Origin: Emmonsiellopsis sp. PD_33
Lineage: Eukaryota; Ascomycota; Eurotiomycetes; Onygenales; Ajellomycetaceae
Direction: 5' to 3'
DNA: 64,000 nt
Assembly: GCA_032988165.1 (NCBI GenBank)
Contig: JANTQF010000001.1
Span: 186,001 to 250,000 of the forward strand
In this document: one piece after another, positions 47,408 to 58,358 of the stretch
How the letters are laid out: every line of letters starts with the position of its first letter
How positions within the stretch are numbered: position 1 is the first letter of the stretch
Position numbers and translations under genes: made by a program
Notes under the pieces: generated by a model
Database searches by the model: none
What the model saw: the letters and a program-made list of their open reading frames with translations, nothing else
What the model was told of the DNA's origin: nothing

Positions 47408-47859
47408 AGAAGAAAGTTTAACATCATCTACCATATTAACTACTTTATGCTTGAGAGCTTTAGAGCTCTGAATGTTAGTTTTTAGACTATTAGTATATTA
47501 AGAATTCTGCCTCTCAGGCACAAACTGAATGCTAAACATATAAAATTAATATCCCATTAAATCCAATCAATTTATAGCTTATTAGCTGACTTCTGTAAAT
47601 AGTGCAAATAAGTATACAGTGTACACCTTAGTCCCAAGTTGATAAAAATACTTCACCTGAGGCAGCATGTTTATTAATGTGCACCATGATATTATATATA
47701 AACTAGGAGTAATTAAATCCACTGTCTGCAGCCAGTAAACACTATTATATAGAAGTATGAATATAGAGGTGTTATTTGTTATCACAACAGCTATATTTAT
47801 TGTGTTTACTCAGAATATCTTAAGTAGAATGCTACTAATGAGAATTGCTTGTACCTACT

Positions 47860-49190
47860 AGATAATCATATAAATACAGCATTAAAAGATATCATCTTGA
47901 TGAGGAGAATGAGATGTAGTTAGTTCTCATTTAATGTTAGTCTTAGTAATAACATTTTGCATCTTCATGGATCAAAAAATACTATTAATATCTATTAATA
48001 TGAATGCAGAAGATTTATAATCAAAATTTCTAGATCAGGTTTTTATAGTCTTTTTATTAGATTGATTGACTAACTACTTCATTAATTTCTCTATATTAAT
48101 ATTATTCATATCATTCTGGCCAGTGGAATGGAAATCATGCAAATAAGGGTTAATAAATGCATACTAAAATTCCTCAAGGTCAAGAAGAAAAGAGTGATGA
48201 TAGATATCCTCTAAATCTTTCAAAAGCATTCAATGATATGTAGTTGAATACTGAAATTAGCATTAATAGAGTATATATTCATTATTTTTAACAGGAAGAG
48301 TAAAAAGTTATTTGATGATATCTATATATTCCTTCATAAAAGAAAGTGTGTAATTTTTTCCTAGGTCACTGCAGTGAGAATCTCATAATACACTTTAGTT
48401 TATACAATTCATTTGGACTGATCATAGCAACTTGCAGATGAGGAGGAGATTACTTATTATTAAGTTAGATATTTAGTCCTCTAATCACCTCAGTATTAAC
48501 TAAAGTACTGAGTAGCTATGCATCATAATTAGAGCTCTCAAGTCACCTTTAGTCACCATGATGGGCCTATTCAGTGCCTGAAGATAATAGGTTATAAGAT
48601 GAGGTAAATTTATAGACACTCTCCACCTGTTTCATCTCATGCTGTTGATGGTAAATCAATTAAGCAGTTTACATATAGAATGAACTAGTGGTATTATTTT
48701 CCTCCACATGAGGTTAGGGCAGATGACAAGCTTCAATTCCTACCACTCAGCCTATAATAGAATACTATTAGTTGGCCTGGGGGTTGCCCTTGGACCCATT
48801 CATACTCTTTAATAATAAAAGAAATGTATGTAGTTCTCAATGAGGAATGAGATGGTTGATTTTAGTGCACAGAGACTAGTATTAGAAGTTTTAGAATATT
48901 CTTATTAAGAATATAGGCCTAGTATCTATATGTGTATAGGTGGCTGAGGTTAAGATTCATTGATTTTTATAGATAGGAGACTAAGGCCTGTAGTTATTAG
49001 AGTCTGCCATAACATTCAGTTGAGTAAGTAAACAGCTGCTGTATAGATTTAGAGTCAGAGATCTTCAGAGAAATTAGCAGCAACTTAGATTATATTACTT
49101 AGAGTGATGATCATCAAAATATCCTACTTTATCCAGGCTCATAGCTGTATCTGTTTTTAAGTAGCTCCCAGGCTGACCCAGGAATACATG
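47860..49190 (-). pseudogene. Copia-like gag remnant
   Basis: On the minus strand at about 48190-48020: DIYHHSFLLDLEEF, then YLHDFHSTGQNDMNNINIEK and LMK.LVNQSNKKTIKT, similar to FFSTGQNIII...NNLMKQLTNHS of the Copia element at 353. Upstream to 49190 the frames are broken and no pol domain is recognised. The region down to the poly(A) at 47388 includes an open stretch (47785-47582) of unknown identity. Confidence 0.5.
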
Positions 49191-49212
49191 TATTGTACTA
49201 GACCAGTTAGGA

Positions 49213-49830
49213 TATAGTTTTTAGCTGTAAGCTACCCTAATCCTGAAGTAACTAACTTAGCATGTAGAGAGATCACATATTAGATATTCTTATCTTCAAG
49301 ATCAATATAAGAGTCTTTAACCTTCTCATGGGCTATAATAGTTAGGTAGAGCTCACAGCATCAGATAGTTAACTAGTTACATGAATAAAATCTGTGTGGG
49401 GTAGAATTAGTAATAACATGCTAATACTTTTCTGGATAAGTGCTGACATTTCAGGGGCAAATAATTTATACATAGCATACCCCTTTCATGCCACAGTTAA
49501 GAATACTAGTAGGTAAAGCTGGTTAGAGGTATTTTTCTCCATTGAGTCAGTTAATTTATAAAGTTAGATGTGAAGTAAAGTAGTAGAGCAACTACTTCTA
49601 ATAGAAAAACTAATATAATTTATTTAAGTAACTTATTAATAGTAATTTATTTATTTCTTATTCTCTCACTTTCAATAAGGCTAACACTCTAACTGTAGCT
49701 CATAAATGCAAGGTGTATAGTCTCCAGTGATATTAACTGTATAATTAGTGTAAAGACTGTGGTTTTATACATTTCTCATTCTCTAACTCTTTCTAAGGCT
49801 AATCCCCTAACCCCCTAACCATAACTCCCA
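49213..49830 (+). repeat. Copia-type LTR fragment
   Basis: The start (AGCTGTAAGCTACCCTAATC, CTTAGCATGTAGA) resembles the LTR at 3122. The end contains two copies of the TCTCATTCTCTAACTCTTTC / AAGGCTAA block seen at 25560-25925. Probably a solo or partly duplicated LTR. Confidence 0.5.
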
Positions 49831-50159
49831 TATATATATTTATTTAATTTAAGCAGTACAATTTATATTAGTATAGAATACATATAATTTAGTTATCTAA
49901 CCTATAGTGGTAGATTTTATTAGTAGCAGCAGTAGATACCTTTCTGATTGCCTGGCTGTAACTAAAGCTGAATAAAATTATAAATAATAAATTATAGTAG
50001 AATTAAAAGGTAACTAGATTATATATATTTCCTTCTAATTGAAAAAGCACCTGAAGCTGCTTACAGAAAGTAAGATAGACATACTTCACTGAAATTATCA
50101 GTGAGATAGACTCTATCTGCCTAAAAAGGGACTGTAAGGGTTCTGATTGACACAATAGC

Positions 50160-51017
50160 TAGATTAAAAATAGGACTTCAAATAGGTTGGATGCAAGCTT
50201 CTTTGATGTATAATAATAAGAAATCATTTCAAAGCATGATATAGATATAATTAGATATATTATAAAGAAAGTACTATCATCTGTGTCATTAGATGGTGTG
50301 AAGATGTGAGGTAATATATCATACTCAAATAGTATTATAAGGGTGACAGGATGATATAGGTTCTCTACCATATATAAAGTATTAGTTTGCTCTTTTAATC
50401 AAGTTTTATCATTCTATGATAAGAATACTTCAACAATGTAATATAAGAAGTAATTCTCAGAAAAGCCCTGAATCTCTATCATTCCATTTAATACTAGGTG
50501 CATACATGAAAATGAGGATCACTTCTGGGTGAATTTATAAAGAGTTATCTCATTTTTAACATTAATCACTATTATTATTTAGAGAATAGAGGATATATCT
50601 TTATCATTATCATCATCATCATTATCATCTACAAAAGGATAGTAGTGTGGAACTAGATGAATAAAATATTTATTACTATTTAAGGTGATGACCTTAAGTA
50701 CTTAACTAACAGATAAGATAGAACTAACCTTAAATAGAGTTAATAATATTTGTTAGTTGAGGAGAGCACTTTAGATGTTATAGGTAAAAATTGTCTTGTC
50801 ATATCAAGAGGTAATATATAGCTGAGTTTAACTGATAAGATATAGGTTCTCCCTAAATGTGAGTGTGTGCAGAAGATAGTATCATTTATGACTACTTAGA
50901 GTAATAATCAGATTATAGTAACTGGTAGAGGGTAATTTATTAGCATTTTAAAATCATAAAAAATATAAGGTGAGATAGAACCTACTTCTCCCAGAAATAC
51001 AATTTACTTGCAGCTAG
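50160..51017 (-). pseudogene. F-box family protein, copy 8, C-terminal half
   Basis: Starts abruptly at the Gypsy 5' LTR. ENLYLISQTQLYITS and KTIFTYNI (about 50860-50790) align with the LYLI..KLY block, followed by LKVITLNSNKYFIHLV and an acidic run VDDNDDDDNDKD (about 50610), then the open stretch 50371-50159. The F-box part is missing here. A matching N-terminal half lies beyond the Gypsy element at 62783-63393, so one gene was probably cut by the insertion. Confidence 0.6.
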
Positions 51018-51334
51018 TGTGGTGGGGATCTGCTGTTGGGTCAGATCAATTTTTCGCTGAGGCTTTCACCACCAAGCACAGCCATGAAGATAGATATTTT
51101 CCTTTCATTGTGAGACTTCATCTGTTCATTTGTGGATTTCTCATGCATGTGTATGCTTCTTTGAGATAGATCTTTCATTTCTTTTGTGTGTTGCCTTATC
51201 ATTCTATTACTGTGTTGTTTTGTACTATAAATTGCCAATACATTCCTCTGCTTCAACATTGATATCAATTCTTTCTTATGTTTGCTGCTGCCCTGTTCAG
51301 TGCTGTCTGACACACACACCCTGTTTCTGCTTCA
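51018..51334 (+). repeat. Gypsy element 2, 5' LTR (317 bp)
   Basis: Aligns end to end with 62466-62782. Many differences are TG in one LTR against CA in the other. It holds the only CpG I found in the window (51055-51056), where the 3' LTR has TG. Confidence 0.92.
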
Positions 51335-51335
51335 T

Positions 51336-51349
51336 TGGTGTGCACAATC
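51336..51349 (+). promoter_or_regulatory. Putative primer-binding site
   Basis: TGGTGTGCACAATC, one base after the LTR end, in the position and with the TGG start expected of a tRNA primer site. The tRNA is not identified. Confidence 0.5.
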
Positions 51350-51867
51350 AGAAATCATGAATGGATGAACAGATAGCAGCATTGATACAGATGACTATAC
51401 TGAGTTCCTTTCCCCTTTTTCCTTTTCTTTTGTTGAGCATGCTACTCAATGCAATTCTCTTATTTAAATTTGTGATAGGCCCATTTGGTTGGAGTGGGCC
51501 CACAGCCTTGTAGCTGTGCCAATAGCAATACCATCAGAAGAAAACTTCAAAGAATGGACCCACCAAACTATCAAATTCATCAAGCCATTCCTCAACAAAT
51601 GCAGACTCTAGTGAGAAGAAAAATCTACAGCAGATCTTGCAATTCCTTCTCTTCCTTAAGTCCCTAAATCTCTACCCACAGAAGGACACAGATATTGCTA
51701 CCATCATCAACCTGTTTCTTATTTGTGAATGTGAACTGCTTGTCTATTCATTTCTCTGCCAATATATGCCTTCTAAGCACACTCAGTCAGATTCCATTGC
51801 TCATCATCAAACTCAGTCAGGAAAAGCACCAGCTCTGCTACTAAAAATTGAGATCAACAGTGAGAAG

Positions 51868-54189
51868 ATGTCCAGCTCTACCAATTCCTCATCAGGCCTG
51901 CCTACCCCTAGCAGTGCCTTGCCTCCTGAAAGTGGAATGGTTTATCAGTAGCTTGTCATGCCCATACTGGTTCCTGGATCCCTTGGAGCCCCCTCTTTTG
52001 ATGGGAAAGATGTCACTCAGTTTGTCAACCAGTTCAATGCTGTGCTGAAGCTGCACCATGTTCCTAAGGATGAGGCCTTGGCTGTTTTGTGCAACTATTA
52101 CTCTATGGAGCTGCAGGGCCATGTGGATTGGCTGGTGAAGGACCTGCAAACCTAGGTCAAAGTTAAAGTAAGGTTGGTGTCAGAGTTCTGGCAGGATGAT
52201 GCTCATCAGCAAATGTACAACCAGACCTACCTGAATGCTCTGTCTAGTTTCAAATGATCTTCCAGCTGAGACATTCTCACTTTCTGCTGCCAATTCTGTG
52301 CCATTGCTGAGCCATTGATTAGCTGGAATGAAATCCAGGAATCTCTTGCCTGCCAGTTGTTCTTATGAGGCCTATCTGATGGGGTCTATAAGAAGGCTTT
52401 TTGCAAGACTAGGTTTGACCAAAACAACCCATCTGAGTGGAAGATTTCAAAGGTCTGTGAAGCTACAGTGGAATCTCAGGAAGTCAAGGAAAAGATGGCC
52501 TGGATAATCACACCTGACCTGGGTTCCCATATGATGCTGCCCACTCAGCTGCCTCCTGCTCAGCCTGTCTTCAATCTGCCTACCCTGGCTGTGCTGAGAC
52601 CTCAAGTGGCCTCTTCTGTACCACCTGCTTCTTCTGATTCAGCTCCAAGGAATTCAAATGATAGCTTGCTTGAATCTCTCATCAATCAGATGGATGTGCT
52701 GTTGCTGGCTATTGCAGGATTTCAGCAGCAAGGGAATATGCAACAACCAGCAGTGGTGCTGTGTGTTCTCACCAACCAGGGATCTATTGATCCTGCTTGA
52801 GATCTTGTGAATATTTCCTATTATGAGACACAGTGTAGCCCTGATGGTCCATATTGACCTAGGTCTGGAAGCATGTTGCAATATGATCACCCTCCTTGTG
52901 CTTATTGGGGCTGTGGCAACTCATCTTATATGCTCCCTCAGTGCCTCCAAATTAGTGAGCTGATTGATCAAGGAAAGATTCATCAAAATAGAATGGGTGA
53001 ATACTTTAATAAACATGTGATGCAGTGTGGCCCAAAGATCAATGTGAATCAGTATGAACCACACATCATCACCATTAAGTGTGCCTTTGAGTAGAGATCT
53101 GTGCCTCCCATTGTCCCATTAGCAGCAAAACTCCACAATAATAGCAGCATCCTTGTTTCCTCTGATGACAGCCCATTACCTGCAGTCAATTTTATCAGCA
53201 TATATGATGTTGGGTTTGAAAGTGGTGTGGAAGAGAGCAACTTGGACAGTGAGGTAGAAGAGGTTGCTAGTGTGATGGCTGCTCAGGCTGCTACTAAAAA
53301 TAGTAAGAGCAAAGAGTCAGCTGCTGATAAGAATTGATCTACACTCTCTAACTGGATTGAAAAGGAGAAAGCCCTACCTTCCATCCATTCTTGAAGGGCT
53401 AGTTGCTATTCAGATGACTCCCAAAAATCAGTTTCATTTGCTGAGGACATCATCTTGCCTTTACCCAATCCCAATGAATCACAGACCCTTCTTGATGGCC
53501 AACTGCAGGAAGAAATGCCAACCCAGCTGATCAATGAAGTTGTGCCTGATGCTGAGATAGCTAAAGCACCTGAGATCCAGAAGAAAATCATCCTCTACTA
53601 TCCCAGAAAGCCTAAGGGGCCAAAACTATCTGCTGAAATGAGGGATAAGGAGAACTGTGCTGCTGTGACCCAGACAGTCTTTAAGAAAATCATGTGTCAA
53701 GAGATCATCAGAATTCAACTTAAGGATATTATAGCCTGCTCTGCCTAGCTGCAGCAGATGTTCTTCCAGAATCTTCTGGCTAAAGTTCAATAACATATGA
53801 TTGAGAAAGAATCTGCCAGAGTCTCCTTCATTCAGCCCTCCTATTATATCTTGAAATATAAACCCCAATGGAACCTGGTATCCATCAGCCATATCAAGTT
53901 TTCTGTAGGTATCAGAAAAGGGCAGACTGAGGCCATATTTGACAGTGGGGCAGAAATTAATTGCATGGTGAAGAGCACTGTCTTGAGTCTTAACCTGATC
54001 ATTCAGAAAGATGCTCTCAAGCTGATTCTTAGTGCTGATAGTCAGCACAGTAATATCATTAGAATCTATAAGAATGTTCTGATTTGTGTTGGATCTATAT
54101 CTGTGCCTCAAACCTTCTTCATTCTGGAGTGTGGTTCCCATGAGTGCATTCTAGGCTGTCTCTATGAAAATGTAACTTGGTTAGTGTGA
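51868..54189 (+). pseudogene. Gypsy element 2 gag and protease
   Basis: Begins MSSSTNSSSGLPTPSSALPP and reads in one frame with about a dozen stops. Capsid: GAPSFDGKDVTQFVNQFN (about 51987), a common fungal Gypsy start. A degenerate zinc knuckle CAYWGCGNSSYMLPQC (about 52900) follows. Protease: FDSGAEINCMV (53938-53970) with the catalytic DSG intact, then FILECGSHECILG (about 54120). Retrotransposon protein for particle assembly and polyprotein cleavage. Inactive through TGA/TAG stops, mainly at likely Arg, Gln or Trp positions. Confidence 0.85.
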
Positions 54190-54462
54190 CAGACAGATAA
54201 TGTGGGTGGTATCACTATCATGGTTTTCAACCTAGATGATAAAACTAATCAGGTCTCCTTCCTCAGCTATTCTCCAGGGGACTATGATGACAGACAGCTG
54301 GATGATCTTTACAGCAAGTGTCAGTCTTTAAACTAGAGGTGCTGAGTCTGACTGATCTTCATAATAGTGGTGATGAGTAAAAAGATGAAGTCAGAGTCAG
54401 TAGCATTAATATGGTGGATGATGGGGTAGAGATTCTGCTATATGAGAGTAGTGAGAGAGAAT

Positions 54463-54517
54463 CTAGCCAATCATGATTTCCTGGCCTGGGGCCAACAAAT
54501 ACCTCCAGCCAATCAGA
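54463..54517 (+). repeat. 55-bp repeat also found in the 3' untranslated part
   Basis: AGCCAATCATGATTTCCTGG ... CAGCCAATCAGAG recurs at about 61070-61123 with mostly transition differences. Confidence 0.55.
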
Positions 54518-54720
54518 GGTTGCCATTCAATTGCCTCAGAAATCTCCACTGCATGTTCCTACTATTCTGCAACAGCACTTTCAGCCATCCTTGCATGCTA
54601 CATTTCCTTTCTTACAGTACCCTGTCTCTGAAATTTGTCAAGTTCATAGCATTTAACTGCATGACCTTCCTCTCTATGATTCTGCTGAGCCTTCTCCTCA
54701 ATCTCATCACCTGATTGTTG

Positions 54721-56420
54721 CCATGCTGTACAAGTGAAAAGTAGACAAGATTCAGCCTCTCAATATACTAGTGACAGATGAAGGGACACCTGGTGGGACA
54801 GATCAATGAAGAGAGATTCATCAGAAATGGTATCAAGACAACATCAAACCTGCAAAGAATCCACCTTTGCCTTATAATCATCTAATCATGCCTCATTTCT
54901 CAGATTGCCCATGCAGCTCTCACCTCATGCCTGATAGAATAGAAAAGCTTTGAATTGGATCAATCTTGATGCCCCAGAAGCATGAGCTGCTGATTGAGAT
55001 CCTGCTTAGATGGAAGAAGATATTGGTATAGAGCTTCAGTGATTGTGGAAAACTGGCTGAAGAGATCTCTCCACTGATTAAGATTCATGCTGTTGAGCAT
55101 GAAGTGTGACAGGCCCCTAAGTTTCCTGTTCCTTGAAAGTTGCTGCTGATGGTCATAGAAATACTTCACAAGTGAGTTGACTCTGATGTCTTTAAATATT
55201 ACCACAGTTCATATCAGAATAAATGATTCCTTATCAAGAAGAAGGAGTCTGGGAAATACTGAATTGTCAATGCCTGCATGAATATGAATGCTATTATGGT
55301 TTGAGATGCCTATATCCCTCCCAGTGCTGATACTTTTGTAGAAGATTTTACTAGGCAAGTCATCACCAGCATGATGGATTTCTTTTCTGGATATGATCAG
55401 ATCACTTTACATGAGGATAGCCATGACATGACTGCCTTCCAAACCCCAATTAGCCTTCTTTGCCAGACAACATTGCTGCAGGATGCTATGAATTCTATTA
55501 CTGCCTTCTACTGAGTCATGGCTTGCATTCTCTGTTTGAACATTCCCCATCAGATAGATAATTTCATGGATGATGTTGGTGTGAAGGGTCTGTGATCTTG
55601 ATACAATGATGAAGAGATCATGCCAGGAATTCACCAGTTTGTTTTAGAACATCTTTAAAACCTGGATCAGACCCTGGTCAGCATTGAGCTCTTGAACACA
55701 TGCATCCAGGTTGCAAAATCTGAGTTTAGCTGCTCTGGCATGATTCTTGTTGAATATGTTGTTGATGCTAATGGGTGCTGCCCTGAGGCTACCAAAATTG
55801 TCAAAATCATTGAGTGGCCTGAACTGACTGAGATCACTGGGGCTCATGCCTTCATTGGTGTTTGTGTGTATTATCACATCTGAATCCTGAACTTTGCCCT
55901 CATTTCCAACCCAATCTATTTGCTGTTCAAGAAAAATGCCTTTTTCATCTAGGGACCTGAGCAATTGAATGCCATGTCAGTCCTGAAGACAGCACTGATG
56001 ACTGCTCCTGCTCTGTGCTGTATTGATTATTCTGATGATACTGGGGATATCATGATTACAATTAATGTCAGCAAGCATGACTGGAGAGGAATACTGAGCC
56101 AGCAAGATGTTGGGAACAGGAAGCTTCATCCCTGTTGGTATGAAAGTGGGATTTAGAGTCTGATGGAAGTGAAGTATGACACAGGAAAGTGAGAGTACTG
56201 AGCTGTCCTCAAAATGTTAAAGAAATGCTGATATTACCTGTATAACATTCACTTCATTTTCAAAACTGATGCAAAAACCTTGGTTACTCAGCTCAACTGA
56301 ACAGCCACTGATCTTCCTGGCACTCTGGTAACCAACTGGCTCACCTGGATTTGAATGTTCAATTTTGATGTTTGTCATGTTCCTGGATGGATTTATAGTG
56401 CTGCTGATGGTCTTTCTTGA
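54721..56420 (+). pseudogene. Gypsy element 2 reverse transcriptase and RNase H
   Basis: KVDKIQPLNILVTDEGTPGG (about 54740) marks the pre-RT linker. RT blocks: HELLIEILLRWKKIL (about 54980), FLIKKKESGKY.IVNACMN (about 55230), MMDFFSGYDQITLHEDS (about 55375), FMDDVGVKG (55562-55590; the catalytic Y/FxDD box present). Then IIEWPELTEITGAHAFIGV (about 55810) and RNase H-type TAPALCCIDYSDDTGDIMI (about 56000), YDTGK and FKTDAKTLVTQLN (about 56260), ending FDVCHVPGW (about 56370). The motif order matches a well-known agaricomycete Gypsy lineage. Frameshifts and stops abolish function. Confidence 0.88.
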
Positions 56421-56429
56421 TGACTGCCT

Positions 56430-57960
56430 GCTAATGGCAAGGTACCTGAGGATTAAGATATCAATGAATTCATTGAGGCAGAGCTCAATTGTGTCAGTGT
56501 GGCTTCTGCCACTATCCCTAACTTTGATGTTCCTGACAATGCTAACAGTGAAGAATCCCATGTTCTTTTACTATCCTATTCTGACTGCAATGAATCAATC
56601 ACCAGATATCTTACCACTCTGAGGAGGCCTGCTGATATCCCTTGCAAGGTTTTCCTGAAATGATGCAAGCATGCACTGAACTATATGGTGCATGAGCAAC
56701 ATCTATTTTGCTGATTGAGCAAAGGGATTCTACTGAGGTGTGTGGTAGATAATCTGGATGAGCAGAAGGAAATCATTGCTTAGATGCATGACAAGTCAGG
56801 TCATAAAGGCTGTGAGGCAACCAATCATAAGGTCTCTCAGTGATATTAGTGGGAAGGCCTGTTCACCAATGTCAAGGCATATTGCAAGAGATGCTGTGAG
56901 TGCCAGTTCTGGGAAAGTGACCACCTTGAAGAGCTGCTATATCCAACTCACTGCAACTATCTATAGGATAAGTGGTGTATTGATGTTGTCAAGTTTCTGA
57001 AGAACTGGGGGAAATCATGTGTAGTTATTGCTTGGAATGACCTCACTGGCTGGGTTGAAGGCTGGCCCCTTACACATGTTAAGACTGAACATATGGCACA
57101 ATTCATTTACAAGAATATCATATGCTGACATGGCTGTTTCTGAGAAATGATTTATAATAGTAACCTGGAAAATCAGAAGTGAACCAGGATTCTCACTGTC
57201 AAGTATCATATCAGGCAAATAATGATTTTGCTGTACAATGTGAAGGTGAATGGCATGGTTGAATGTGGCTACTACCCTATTTCAGATGTGCTGGCAAAGC
57301 TTACTGCAGATGGGAGGAATTGGATTAATCATTTCCACTCAGCACTGTGGGCAGACCATATCTTCATTTAACAATCAACAGGTGAAATGCCATTCCATCT
57401 GCAATATGATTATGATGCTATCCTTCCTGTTGAGCTTGAGGTTCCAATATGGCAAACACTTTCATAGCACACCATTTACTCTCATGCCAACTTGATATAC
57501 ATGCAGATTCAACAGTTGGAGAGGTGGGATGAGGATCTGGAGGAGGCAGCCTTTCACCTGCAGTGTGCATGAGAGAAGAATCAGGATCTATTCAATGAAA
57601 CCAAGCAGTTAGTGTGCAATTCAGTTCAGATGGGAGATCTCATCCTTCTGCATGACACCAAAATAGAGACATCCTATTCTGTCAAACTTAACTTCTGATG
57701 GTTGGGTCTGTATCATGTATGAGAAGTAAACCATGAGAAAGACACTTACCATCTTGAAGAACTGGATGGCACACCATTCCACAATACTACTGCAGGCAAC
57801 TGGATAAAGAAATTTTACCTTTGTGATAATCAAATGCCAGCAGTGTTAGATAAGGCAGATCCAGTGGAGGATAGTGGTAAGGAGGAAGAGGATGTGAGTG
57901 GGGGAGAGGATGCTTTACAGTCTCTAATTCCTCATAATAAAAGTTTTGTAGTCATTGTCT
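56430..57960 (+). pseudogene. Gypsy element 2 integrase
   Basis: Zinc-binding HHCC region MHDKSGHKGCEATNHK ... CKRCCECQFW (56783-56920). Catalytic core KWCIDVVKFLKNWGKSCVVI (about 56970; first Asp retained), a second-site region IYNSNLENQK (Asp probably changed to Asn) and VNGMVECGY (about 57250, catalytic Glu kept). Then HFHSALWADHI, PVELEVPIW (about 57440) and the C-terminal domain VQMGDLILLHDTKI (about 57625). It ends in an acidic tail and a stop near 57960. Confidence 0.88.
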
Positions 57961-58358
57961 AACTGCCATGTTCATTTCCTTATTCTGTTCATTCTTTCTT
58001 TATTTCCTTTATTTGACTGTATCCACTCATCAGTTTATTTCCTTTATTAGTTGTCTCTTTATAATTCAAATGTGGGCATGAGTAGCATATCAGGATCTGA
58101 ATGCATCTTCATATTCCTTTGCAATTTTCTTTGTTTCTTTCATTTTATGGTGGTATGCCTATCTCATTCTCTCATTTTGCTGGCTGTGGCCACCTTTTGT
58201 ATCCCATGTTTGAAAAACCATAAGAATGCACTCTGCCCTGTGTTCTTCTTTACTTCTTCCTCACCATCATCACAGATATCTTAGCCTTACCTTCAAACCA
58301 ACTTACACATCTCATGACAATGCTACATCTATGATTTCCCTCACTACCTTCCTGCAAA
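57961..58358 (+). other. Pyrimidine-rich spacer between pol and ORF3
   Basis: About 400 bp rich in T and C (TTTCTTTATTTCCTTTATTT). No credible coding frame. It could hold a splice acceptor or internal promoter for the third ORF. Confidence 0.45.

Noticed and set aside
49798..49822. Telomere-like CCCCTAACCCCCTAACC
   Set aside because: Too short and degenerate, and it is part of a repeated LTR-end block that also occurs near 25.6 kb without a telomere-like form.
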